NCBI GenBank assembly: GCA_963556695.1
Contig: CAUWAG010000004.1
Coordinates: 1,054,001-1,118,000 of the forward strand
Origin: Anthostomella pinea
Lineage: Eukaryota; Ascomycota; Sordariomycetes; Xylariales; Xylariaceae
Direction of reading: 5' to 3'
DNA length: 64,000 bases
Below, piece by piece: positions 1-10,700 of the stretch. Position 1 is the first letter of the stretch, and the number at the start of each line of letters is the position of its first letter. The translations under genes and the position numbers were made by a program. The notes beneath the pieces are model-generated. The model made no database searches. It was not told where the DNA came from and saw only the letters and a program-made list of their open reading frames with translations.

Positions 1-1115
1 TCGAAGGCCGACTATTCCAGAATCGCGGTACGCGAGCTGTACGCCATCATCTACACTCTGACTTTCCAGGAGAAGGAGAACCTCTTCCGTATGGCCTGGT
101 ATGGACCAGCGGCGACATACTTCCAATGAGACTGCTGCCAAGGCTGACTATCCGACCTCTCGAGATGGTCGCCATCGGACTCTTCTGACAAGCTGAGCTT
201 GCCTGTATTGCTGGAGGAATCATATCTTGTGCCTGTCTAGTGGTTCGTGTCTCTTCGAGAGACGACGTCTAGGGAGGACGCTGCCATCGTACATGGAGGG
301 CCACTCAGTGGTGCTCCTGAAGTACTGTTGCAGTGGTACAACCGTCTGCTACTAAGCATGCACTCACCCGTAGGATAGACACGGATAGCCATAGATTCTC
401 ACCACGAGGGAATATAGGGAATCCACGAAATGACCAGAAGTACCAACGAAGCATGAACGTGACATTTAAACCCCCTCAATATGTACTCCTTTCCCACTTA
501 CCACTCCGCCCCGAGTCCGTCAAGGACGCAGTCATTCTGGCCTCATCGGAGAGCAAGCCCTCTCGGTCCCTAACCCCATGGTCGAAACCTCATTCCCCAT
601 GCTTGACCATGTGTTATTTCCAGCAGCACCCTCTTGTACACAATTGGGGTTCTTTGACCATGTATTCTCACGCCCACCGTGTTGCTGGAGGTGCTGTATC
701 ATATAAGCGTCTGGGGAGAAGACGCTACCATCGCATACAGAGGCGGCTCCATGGTGGTTGTTAAGTACTGCTGCGAAACGAGTATCATGGTTACTCTAAG
801 CATCACAGCGCAAGGGCGTAAGTCGACATAGTAAACATAATCCAGTTGTTATCATCAATTGCCACTCCGCCTTGCCTCGCATCAATGATATGGGCGGGCA
901 AGAGGAGATTGGGAGGACAGTGACGAATTTGCTAGTAATCAAACTTTCAGACAGCCGAGGATTACACTGGCAAGACAGATTGACAGAGCATAAACTTCAT
1001 TGATTCGTTTAGTGGCCTGTCAGAGAAAGTGCCTTTCCTATGAACTCCCCATGCCGGAAGACAACCGTAAATGCGGATTGAGGTGGTATCCTTTTTCCAT
1101 ACCCAGCAAAGTCAT
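1..1115. other. Non-coding left edge with diverged direct repeats
   Basis: I see no convincing gene here; the open frame at 333-764 has no recognisable motif. Positions about 205-350 and 680-805 are diverged copies of one sequence. Both run in the same order through a TTGCTGGAGG box, a GACGCT(G/A)CCATCG box and an AAGTACTG(T/C)TGC box, and end in TAAGCAT. The right part (about 800-1115) is the 3' flank of the minus-strand RPL5 gene. Confidence 0.5.
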
Positions 1116-2249
1116 CTATTCGTCACGGAGCTCAGCAATCTTAGCCTTGACTCTCTCCTCCTTCTCCGCCTTGGTGGACTTGGGTTTCATGTGCTTCTTG
1201 GTAATGGCCTTCCATTCTTCCTTGCTCTTCTTGGGGCCCTCGCCGTCGGCCTTCTTGAAGGGGTCCTCGCGGATGGCAGCGTGTGCCTCGGTGTACATCT
1301 CCTCAAGACCATCAGCCTCGATATCGTCATCGAGGTACTTCTGGAACTGGGACTTGTATCGCTCCTCATCGTCGTCGGCCAGAGTCTCCATGTACTCAGC
1401 AACATGACCAGCGTAGATGTACTTCTTCAGGGTCTCGGCGTCCAGCTCCTTGGACTCCATGTCGTAACCGGGGAATCGGTTCTCGGAGTGAGGGATCAAG
1501 ATGCCACCATCGGAAGCACCCTTCATGGCGCCGAAGACACGGGCACCAGTAGAGGTACGGGCCAGACCGACGTCGAGAAAGCACTTGAAGGGTCGGCGCT
1601 CCTCGCCGTCCTCCTCAGCGGCTTCGGTCAGAGTGTACTCTCCATCGGGCTCCTCGACACCGGTGAAGGTCTCGTCGAGGCCGAGCTTCTTGAGGGCACG
1701 GCGGGCGATCAGCAGACCAGTGGAGTAGGCAGCGGCCCAGTTGGTCAGACCATGCTCGATACCGTAGGCGCGGAGCTCGTGGGCGTAGGCGGCGCAGAAG
1801 ACCTTGTCGCCAGAGATCTCGGAGGTGACGATCTGCATGATGATGTCGCGGTTGGTGAAGCGAACCACCAGGCGGTACTTGGGCGCATTGTACTTGTTCT
1901 TGGCCTGGGTGATCAGTCGCTTGCGGGCGTAGTAGTCGGTCTTTCCGGATCTTCTGCGCTTGTACTTGGTCTGGTAGCGACTGCGCCGGGAAGTCAGCAA
2001 CGAGGACCTCGGTGTCTTTGGACGGGTGGCTCTGGAGTATACTCACCTGTAGTACGCGCTGTTCTTGACTAACTTGTGGAAGACCTGTCAAGAATCCCTC
2101 TCGAGTCAGCAATTTGCGCTTCAGAGATGATTCAACATTCCGAAGCATCTTGCATGGACTCTCATGATCAATTGCAGGTTTGCCGTTTCTGGCATTGCAA
2201 TGATTTGATTTGACAAGGCACCCCGTGATCATCCGTTGTTACTCACCAT
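1116..2249 (-). CDS. RPL5: 60S ribosomal protein L5 (uL18)
   Basis: This is large-subunit ribosomal protein L5, which binds 5S rRNA and helps build the central protuberance of the cytoplasmic 60S subunit. Exons on the minus strand are 2249-2247 (the ATG alone), 2084-2047 and 1980-1116, giving 301 residues, the normal fungal length. The N-terminal block [19 protein letters not shown] is split by the second intron and is diagnostic. It is followed by the [13 protein letters not shown] and [18 protein letters not shown] blocks, the [16 protein letters not shown] core and a lysine-rich C-terminus ending ELRDE. An open frame starting inside exon 3 (from 2000) would lack the conserved N-terminus, so I prefer the spliced start. 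The initiator ATG is followed immediately by a GTGAGT donor. The gene is divergent from the HAD hydrolase, with about 520 bp between the start codons. Family and exon structure are secure. Confidence 0.96.
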
Positions 2250-2768
2250 CTTGACTGATTTGGCTGATTGGCGAAGGGGATCAGCTCGGTGGTCGAAATG
2301 TCGTGGTTGAGGAAGGAATAGTGTAGATGCAGAGCCGCACACAAAATGGTGGTTGCTTTAATTTTTCAAAATGTGGGCGGAAATTCGCTTGACCAACCCT
2401 GGATTGGGCCGGGGACTCTGGTGGGGTACGAGCGACGCAGCGAGCACCGCGGTGGGCGACGACCTCTCTGCCTCTCGAATCTAAGGACAGGCACAGGGCA
2501 CAGACCACCTATATCGCTTCAAGTTACAATGGGTCTACATCTCTCAACTCCAAGCCAGCCGAGGCTCCTCGCCTGAATCTGAATCAGTATACTCGTCCGC
2601 ACCGCTGATTCTTGGGTTTGCGTTATACTCTCCCAAGGTCCTCTGATATAAAGAATACGATGCGTCGATCTAAAACGCGCGAGAGTAATTCCAGATGATA
2701 ACCAAGATCTCGTGCCGAGTCGAATATCGTCAAGTAGTAGCCCCTGTCGGGACGAGAGACATCTCATC
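2250..2768. promoter_or_regulatory. Shared divergent promoter region of RPL5 and the HAD hydrolase
   Basis: These 519 bases separate the two divergent start codons and must hold both promoters and 5' leaders. I see no TATA box close to either gene and no coding similarity. This is inferred from position only. Confidence 0.5.
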
Positions 2769-3789
2769 ATGGCCGCTCAAAAGCCACCGAAAGTACTCCT
2801 CTTCGATATCGGGGGCGTCTGTGTAAGTCAACGAGAGTGCTTGGGATAAAATTGGTGACCATATGTTCCTATCTGTTCTTATTGAGGCCCTTCGTGGTGT
2901 CAGTAGATAGTACTCTGTTTTCTCAAACAAGACGGCGATGACTACTACTTGCTGTGCTCCGATGCTAACATAATTATAGGTAGTCTCCCCTTTCCAGTCA
3001 ATCTTGGACTACGAACTGAGTCTGGGCATCCCGCCAGGCTGGATCAACTACTCCCTCTCCAAGACGGCCCCTGATGGCTTCTGGCACAAGTTAGAGCGGG
3101 GCGACATTCCCATGGACGACGCCTTCTTCGCCGGGTTCACAAACGACCTGCACGACCCGGGAAGGTGGACAGCCTTCTACAAGGCCCATCAGGCGAAGAA
3201 CCCGAAGCTGCCGCGTGATGTTCCTCGTCTACCAAGCTTGGATGCTAAATGGCTCTTCAACGACATGATGACGGCGTCCAACGCCCCAGATCCCTGGATG
3301 TACCCAGCGCTGAAGCGACTGAGGGAAAGTGAAAAGTTCATACTCGCTGCAGTCAGCAACACCGTCATCTTCCCGCCCGGCCACGCGCTGCACCGACCCG
3401 ACTTCTTCAGCGAGCCGATCCGCAGCCTCTTTGACGTCTTCGTCTCATCGGCGCACGTAGGGATGAGGAAGCCGGATCCTAGGATATACGAGTACACCCT
3501 CAGGGAGGTGGACAAGTATGCAAAGGATCATGCCGACGATGACAAGGGACGACGGCTAGGGTGGGAAGCTGGTGTTGGTGTGAAGCCTGATGAGATTGTG
3601 TTCCTGGACGACATTGGTGAGAATCTGAAGGGCGGAAAGAAGATTGGGTTCCGTACGATCAAAGTACCCCTGGGCAAGGCGTACGAGGCTGTGGACGAGC
3701 TGGAGGCCATCACTGGCCTTAAGCTGGCTGGCGATCACCCCCGTGTACCTATCGAGCCTAAGATTGGCAGTACAAAGGCCAAGATATAG
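2769..3789 (+). CDS. HAD-superfamily hydrolase (subfamily IA, epoxide-hydrolase N-domain type)
   Basis: A cytoplasmic haloacid-dehalogenase-fold hydrolase, probably a phosphatase of unknown substrate. Exons are 2769-2822 and 2980-3789 (287 residues); the 157-bp intron has GTAAGT and TATAG ends. Motif I is LLFDIGGV with Asp13, motif II is the SNT at 144-146, motif III is Lys182 in GMRKPDPRIYEYTL, and motif IV is FLDDIGENL with Asp228-Asp229. The GGV following the nucleophile, instead of DxDGT, is typical of the group that includes the N-terminal phosphatase domain of mammalian soluble epoxide hydrolase and ACAD10-like proteins. The second motif I aspartate is replaced by glycine, as in that group. 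There is no signal peptide. An open frame from 3004 lacks motif I, so the spliced start is required. Confidence 0.9.
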
Positions 3790-3941
3790 ACGACGTATTG
3801 ATTATGAGGGTGACCTACATACCTCCGTTTCGAAGAGCAGTACGATATAGCGGACCGTTTCTCAAGCAGAAGAAAAACAACGTGGAATTTGTTCTCCCCT
3901 CACTCGGACTGATCAGCCTTAAGCCGGCGTACCAAGCAGAA

Positions 3942-4580
3942 TCAGATAAAGGCTTTCCAAACTTCCACCGCAATAGCCTCCACCTCCTTCCTAAACATGC
4001 TTCTCGACATCTCCACATCCTGGCCTTCCCACAGCCACTTCACGGACGCCGCATTGACAAATGCAGTCAGTTGCTCATCCAGAATATCAGGCTCGGCCCC
4101 CAGGCGAAATCGCCGGACCTCGCAACCAGCTTCAAGGTCTCAACCGTCACCAACTCATAGCCCTCCGCTTCTAGCTTCTAAGATATGCCGGAAGGAGTCT
4201 TCATTCTTGACCCATAGCCGGTTGTATGGTCACTTAATACCGAACGATCGCGCAACCCCCTCAATAGCTACGCCCAGCACGAGATGCCGCTCAGGCATGA
4301 TGTCGACAGTGAGCCTGCCGCCAGCCTCTGCCTCACCAGTGCCAGCCAGTGCTTCAGCCACTTCTTCCAGGTATTGACAACCCAGCCGCGGCCGGGTTCT
4401 TGAATAGTACGAACGCACAACTCCAGACTAGCGGCACATCGAGTCGTTAGACCAAGACGAGTAGGAGCTGGTAGATTATAGACCACGGTTATGCTCAATG
4501 CCCAATTACGAACTTCACCTTTCGACAAGACCATTTGGCTTCTTCCACCTCTGGGCCCGCCTCCTATTCCCGATGGCAAC
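3942..4580 (-). pseudogene. Decayed coding relic, possibly a SAM-methyltransferase C-terminal half
   Basis: The minus strand keeps protein-like segments in more than one frame. One reads GGRLTVDIMPERHLVLGVA (about 4304-4248). After an in-frame TGA it continues with PYNRLW..NEDSFRHILEA, then GYELVTVE in another frame, then LEAGCEVRRFRLGAEPD, ending at a stop at 3942-3944. The GGRL..D pattern followed by an LEAGCEV-like strand recalls class I methyltransferases, but this is a weak inference. At least one nonsense codon and two frame changes break it. It is convergent with the HAD gene. I cannot assign a function. Confidence 0.4.
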
Positions 4581-4860
4581 GACGGGCTCTCGTCGAGGCC
4601 TCGATTCGAGGCCGCCGGCGCAATTCGGCTGGCTTCGGGGGATGCCCCGCTATAACCTCTTGCGGGGCCCCCTTATCGTAGGGCATCGCCGTATTCCAGC
4701 CCCGAAACCGCTCTGAGTTGAATCGGAAGCAGATAAAGTCGACAATAGCAATCATGACTTGAGTCACTGGCTTTTAGATCAACAGCAAACCACGACGAAA
4801 CAGGTTCAGAAACAGGAGCTCCAGTGTTGCATCCGCTCCCACCTCAACCTCACAACCACG

Positions 4861-5555
4861 ATGGCCTCTACCGACCCCGGCACGGCCGCCGCCCTGATCC
4901 CGAGCCTCTTCCCGGAGCGCAAGCCGATGACGCCGGAGCAGATCGCAGCAGGCGTGCAGGCAGCACTGACGGTGCAGCGCCGGGCCGTGACGTTCGGCAA
5001 GCGACCGTTCGCCGGCGCGCTGGTGGGACCGGACAACGAGACGGTACTACTCACACACCAGTCGATCGACCAGGTGAACCATGCCGAGAGCTCGCTTGCT
5101 CGGCTGGCGTATTCACATTATACGAAGGAGTTCCTCTGGCAGTGTACCCTGTTCAGCACGTGGGAGCCGTGCGGCATGTGCACGGCCACAATCTACGTAA
5201 GTCTGGTCCATTGGAAGTCGGACCCTCTACTTCGCCCAGCCGCAGCGTCGTACGGCCCCCAACCGGTCGGGCCCTGGTTCCGTGAGAGGAGGTGGTCGTG
5301 ACGGGCATATGCTGATTTGCAGCACAGTGGGCGCATATCGGACGGATCGTGTTCGCGGGCAGCAACGATCAACTGTACGAATTGACCGGCCCGGGTAACA
5401 AGGAGAATTTCACCATGGATTGGCACACCAAGGACTTCCTGAAGGGGTGCCCGCAGAAGGATGTCGAGGTCATCGGGCCACTGGAGGCGGAGGGTAAGGT
5501 GGTGATGGAGGAGAGTGACAAGTACTGGAGCAAGACGAGGATTGCGAGTCGATGA
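4861..5555 (+). CDS. CMP/dCMP- or guanine-deaminase-like zinc enzyme
   Basis: A 187-residue protein of the cytidine/deoxycytidylate deaminase fold, probably deaminating a nucleoside or nucleobase in the cytosol. Exons are 4861-5196 and 5328-5555. The zinc site is complete: HAE at residues 74-76 (zinc ligand His and catalytic Glu) and PCGMC at 103-107 (two Cys ligands). The intron lies just after the TATIY that follows the site, and the reading resumes as WAHIGRIVFAGSND, the expected next strand. The start at 4861 is chosen over an upstream ATG at 4759 because the upstream part is basic, non-conserved and leader-like. The spacing between the two zinc motifs and the short length fit the fungal nucleoside/guanine deaminase group better than ADAR or APOBEC types. 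The substrate is not known. Confidence 0.88.
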
Positions 5556-6689
5556 GGATCTTTCTCTAGGACTTTCTCAAGCATGGAATGGCGTGAACAG
5601 AGAAACACAGTAATGTTCGATTTCTGATCGTGATTCCTGCATGTCATTTGTCAACTTGCCTCGCTTGGTTGAATGGTACTCCAACGTGCTGCTGCTGCGT
5701 CTGCAGATTCTGGGCACATGTCTCAACCACACCCTGGAAGTGCCTAATAAAGGGAAAGTGGGCAATCTGCAATCAAGACCACCGTGGATTATCGACAGAG
5801 ACATGAACCTGCTGCGTTTGGGGCAGGCCTCGTCATTCTGAAGGTGATTGAATTTCAGCTCGTGAATATGTCATCATCTGCCCGCTCAAGAGAAGTCTCT
5901 CAACGGCGTCGTGCTTTAGTAGCAGATGTTCCCACCAATTTATACAACGATGGAGCTTGCCCGTAGAAATACCGCAGCAGGATCGGATTCAATCGTGGAA
6001 CCGGGTTGTGGCATTGTCCACGGGGTTAATGACCAGTCCGCCTGTCTGTCATCCCATCGTTGGGGCAGAAAAGGCCGTCTTTGGTGGCTCATGCTAATTC
6101 CTCAACGTGGTCCAACATGAAATAGCGCATTCAATGTTGACATGTTGAGCCATACAACAACTTTAATGTTCTGTAAACTTTATTAGGCAAGTATGCCCTT
6201 TCATGATGTGCAGCTTTTGAAAGCAGTCGCGGGTCTCATCAATTAAGGTACGTCGGGAGCTGGCGAGGCGTGATTTGGCCCGTGCTCACGCGTGGAACTT
6301 GATGGGGAAGCGGATGCATCCATCCATGCGACTGCCTCGATGTCAGATGTCCACTTGGTCGCTTGTTCCTTCCTCCCTGCCATTGTCAGCCCCAGCATTC
6401 AGGTACAGTTGGAGTTTGGAGGTTGGCCGGATTTGCTTGACTTGACTTCAGCTTCAATTGACTCGGCTCGTGTTTGCTCGTCATCTCCCTCCCTACCTAC
6501 CTACTTTATCTTCTACTGGGTGCTTACATTGGATGGCTGAAGTCCCCCCTAACGGCTAAAAGCGAAACATAATCGAAAGACCTGAATCATCCCGACTCTT
6601 ACGACCTTTCCATCTCCCTTCACGCCAATCAGCCTTTGGCCCAACGAGGAACGACCAGCGTAGAATGATGCGCCATCATTCCTCGTCCC
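5556..6689. other. Intergenic, no gene seen
   Basis: About 1.1 kb between the deaminase and the DUF3431 gene. The short open frames show no motifs. The last 250 bp are pyrimidine-rich and probably contain the promoter and leader of the DUF3431 gene. Confidence 0.6.
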
Positions 6690-7793
6690 ATGTTCTCGTC
6701 AAAGGGCGGGCTCTGGGTGCCCCACTGGCGCAAGACGCTTTCGTTCGTCCTCGTACTCATACCAGCTTCGCTCTACCTCTATGACACCTACCACACTGCT
6801 CGCCAACGCGATGCCGTCAAGGCAAGCTCGCACCAAAAGATCAATTTTAACCAGTCAACCGTCGACGACTACCCCACCGTAAACCTCGTCGTTGCCTCGC
6901 TTCTCAAGGACGACATCTCGTGGACCCAAAATGTACCCATTCCTAACCTCAACATCATCCGCTACGTCAGCGACTACCTCGACGCCGAATTCCACCCGCC
7001 CGTCGCCAAGAAAGGCCGCGAAGCTCTCATATATCACACATACATGCACGACTTCTACGACGATCTCCCGGACATTTCCATCATGATCCACGCAGACGAG
7101 ACTTCATGGCACGTCGAGGACGTGCTCAATGCGTCCATGACGTTCGCCCTGTCGCACTTGGATCTGGATCAAGTTCTTGAGAGACAGTATTTCAATTTGC
7201 GCGTCAGCTGGGAAGGTGCTTGTCCGGATTGGATCAATACTACCTTTCTGGACGAGCAGGATGACGTACACAAATTAGAGGAACCCTATATGCACGAGGC
7301 TTTCAGCGAGAACTTCGCCACCAACAAGGTCCCGGAGATCTTGGGAGGCCCGTGCTGTTCCCAGTTCGCAGTCACGAAAGATGCCGTGAAGCGACACCCG
7401 CAATCGCAATACCGACAGAACATGGACTGGCTGGTGCAGACTGACTGGAACGACTACATTGCGGGCAGGGTTTGGGAGCACATGTGGCCGTTCCTCTTCA
7501 GGGGCGAAGCCGTCGACTGCGCCATCGAATGGAAGGCATACTGCAGGATGTACCACATTTGCTTCAACGTGAGGAGCAGAGAGCTGGTCGACAGCATGGC
7601 CAAGGAAAAGAAAGAGCTCGAAGCTAAAATCCACATCCTGAAAGAGGTCTTGGATCCTCAGGGAGGTCTGGCGGCCAGGAAGCGCATGGAAGAGATCGCC
7701 GTCACCCTACAAATCGAGCTTGAAAGAGCGCTAGAGAGAGGCCGAAACCAGACATTACGGATGGAAATCCTCTCAGATCTCGACACCAGTTGA
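6690..7793 (+). CDS. DUF3431 family type II membrane protein
   Basis: A single-exon, 367-residue protein of the mould-specific DUF3431 family, which is often predicted to be glycosyltransferase-like and Golgi-resident, though the activity is not established. A short basic N-terminus is followed by one membrane segment at about residues 16-31, giving a type II anchor. The conserved core runs through VVASLLKDDISW, KKGREALIYHTYMHDFYDDLPDISIMIHA and SWHVED, with a late GGPCCSQFAV block. An amphipathic, Lys/Glu-rich segment near residues 300-360 may be a coiled coil. An upstream in-frame ATG was not seen close by. The gene stands alone between gene-poor tracts. Confidence 0.88.
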   Translation: MFSSKGGLWVPHWRKTLSFVLVLIPASLYLYDTYHTARQRDAVKASSHQKINFNQSTVDDYPTVNLVVASLLKDDISWTQNVPIPNLNIIRYVSDYLDAEFHPPVAKKGREALIYHTYMHDFYDDLPDISIMIHADETSWHVEDVLNASMTFALSHLDLDQVLERQYFNLRVSWEGACPDWINTTFLDEQDDVHKLEEPYMHEAFSENFATNKVPEILGGPCCSQFAVTKDAVKRHPQSQYRQNMDWLVQTDWNDYIAGRVWEHMWPFLFRGEAVDCAIEWKAYCRMYHICFNVRSRELVDSMAKEKKELEAKIHILKEVLDPQGGLAARKRMEEIAVTLQIELERALERGRNQTLRMEILSDLDTS

Positions 7794-10700
7794 TATGGAC
7801 ATGTGCTTTTTGGAAGGCCATTTGCTTTATACGAAAGATACCCTAATGATAAGAGAATTATCTAAGACGGACGCTTCGAAAACTGCGGCAGGACAGTGTT
7901 TGTTTACTACCTCCCGGTTCCGCCTCTGGACATTGGCTGGCTAGTGCGCCATCGACTCCGTGGCCCGATCTTACACGCGTCTGCCGTTTGAGATAGCTGA
8001 ATGGTGATGAGGCTTGATATATTTAGACTGGCCAAGCAACGTGTAGGGTCAGAGGGCTGGGGTATACTTCTTATGTACATCCTTCCTTGTTGTGTTATAG
8101 GGAGAAGTTGGTCATGCCTCTTTCCCTGCTCTTCGACCACTGCCGAGACGTGGATGACCTTGCTCACCTCAGCATGGCTGCCAGCAGATGACAAAGATTA
8201 CAAGAAAGGCAGTCGTCGAAGAGCAGTACTTCTCACTCATGGGAAATCGCATAACCAGCCCACGATCTTCCAGATTGGCTGGTATGACCAAGGTGTTATC
8301 CATGCTCCCGAGATCCTTGGGGCAGGATTCAATTGTTGTGCCCAATGAATAATATCAAGGTTTTATGGGAAGGGACGTCTTCTGCAAAACAGAAGGGAAG
8401 GGCAATTTCACGAACACTTGGAGCGGAGACCAGAATTCTAGTATGCTCCGAGTTCGTTCTGAAAGGGGCCGAAGAGGCCGACTTGCAGACACGGGCGTGT
8501 CGAAGATCGTGCGAGAGGGTCGTGAATTACGCCGGGTTGTGTGGCGAGGCCGTCATTTGCGCGATGTGGACAGTGAGGCCCCGGCCTTGCGAGTGAGTTC
8601 GATGCCTCTCCTGAAAGACAACCGGGTGCCAGGCCCACCGGAAACCGTGGAGACTCACCATGGACGGAGCCTTCTTGGAGTCTTGGAGGGTTATGGAGGC
8701 CATCGTTTAGACACCTGTCGAAAGTCTGCTGTCGATCTTGGTCAGCTGCTGTCGATGCGTCGACCCAATGTTGAGGGGGGCAGCAGTACTCATCTCCATC
8801 TTCATTGCCGCTTCTTGGCGGTGGCAATACGTAAGTCCCTGCTGCGGAGAGAGGCAAGTTGCCCAGAAAACGCTGATGTCGCTTCCGGAAGACCAGCAAG
8901 CTTGGACTCGTGACGGCCATGAGGGGTGTTAACGGCGTCCGAAGACCACTCTCCACCCTCGTTGCTAGCAACACCTGAATCTCGCTTTCGCGAGAAGAGG
9001 TTGCCTTGGCGTCTTACAAATCGAAGAAGTTCAGTCAGCTCCAGGAAGTGGTCGAGCCCGTGGCAGGCAGCCGAGCCTCGGGCTCGAGGAACCATGCCGG
9101 GAGACAGTCATGCAGCATCCTTGGAGGCACAGCAGATATAGCTCATGCTTTTCAGGCATGAGCAGCGCGTAGAGATTGGACTGCCGGCGGTCCCGAGGTG
9201 CAGCGGCGTCAAGCTCGGCGATATTTTTGCTGCTGGCAGGCTCGGGGGGCCTGTGGTTGGTAAAGGGGGCTTTGGTGATGATTTGGTAATCGGAGAAGGG
9301 CTCATGATACGCCGCAACGAGGTGACTCAACATAAAGATGGCGCTGCCGAGGCTCTGACCGCCGTTAACCGCGAAGCAAGGTGGGTACTTAATATGCGTA
9401 GGGAGGGGTGAAGAGCACGACGTGAGCCAGCCCCTGCGAATATGCTTCCTGCAAGTACGCTCGCGCAGCGCACGGTAGGATGCTCGATAGATGACTCGCA
9501 TTCGTTTACTAATAAGCTTCCCTCTAGCACTGCGTGCTGCTGAGTTATCGGAACGCTTCCTATTTGCTGCACCTCACCTCGAGCCTGCAGTCACGAATGC
9601 AGTCACGAAAGGACAGTCTGACGGGCTGAGCATTACCAGGACGCCTCTCGGCTTGGTTACCCACGATCTCCGGCCAGTTGGTTCTACCGCTACGCATGCT
9701 ATGCAGGCTGCGGGACGCCCTCGCTCACCAGACCAGCCGCAGGATTATCGATATTCATGTTCGACATCCATGCGCTCGAATCGGTTGATGTGTGGCTTTG
9801 AGGAGCGTTGCTAACACTTGCTATTGGCGGTACAGGCAAACCGCCACGAAATGGTGTGAAGATTTTTACGGTTTCGGGCTTACATAGTTCTGTCACAATG
9901 ACAGGCACAGGCTGACAAGGCGGCCTGCAAGTGACGCTCTGGTGAACCAATGACTATACCATGGCTCCCGAATAAAAGCTGCCAACCCGAGCGTCTACGC
10001 CGCCGCCATGGTCAAATTCGACTTCAGCATGGTTTCTGCGCTCAACCTGCCCGGGTGCTGGATCATCCCAAATACGAACGAGGTGCACGAGACGCCGAAG
10101 CTACGTATACTTGTTATCGTGACTTGATATCACCACCTCCGCTCGGATATTGCAATGCAGGCCAGAGCGGGTCGACAAGGTGACGAATACCCCCCGGGTT
10201 GGGCATCCCGTGTGGGACCCCAGTCAGGACTAATAAGTCTCGGCCGGGACGGATGCCACTGCACGAATGGGTCACAATATGACGAACCAAGGGCTTGGCG
10301 GAACATCAGCTTTCGAAGTTTGGAACTCGGCTTGCCGGATCGCATCAACTTTCCTTGGAGCACATGGACTTTCCTTGGAACAGATCCCTGTCTGCCATAC
10401 CTCGACTAGGATCAGTGACAGCTCCCTTGACACGCACCGGAGGCTCGGGAGGTCTAGCCCATAACGGGTGCAGAAGTGTCTAACCCGACGCGGGTAGATC
10501 CTGCTCTCTCGTGCGATGATTTTGACGACACGGGACGCGGGACGCGGGACCGAAGCTGGTCAACGTCAAGGAAGCGTTATTCAACCGCCGACCTTGCGTG
10601 TGTACCTGGCACGAAGTCCCTGCCTCTTTCTCTTACTCTTCTTGCCCTTGTCCTTACCCCCTGTCTCGACTGTCTCATGGTGCTGCAATAGCGCTGCTTC

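Noticed and set aside
1071..2072. Long plus-strand open frame of 333 codons
   Set aside because: It is antisense to RPL5; the minus strand carries an unmistakable ribosomal protein, and the plus translation is Leu/Val/Gly-rich without motifs.
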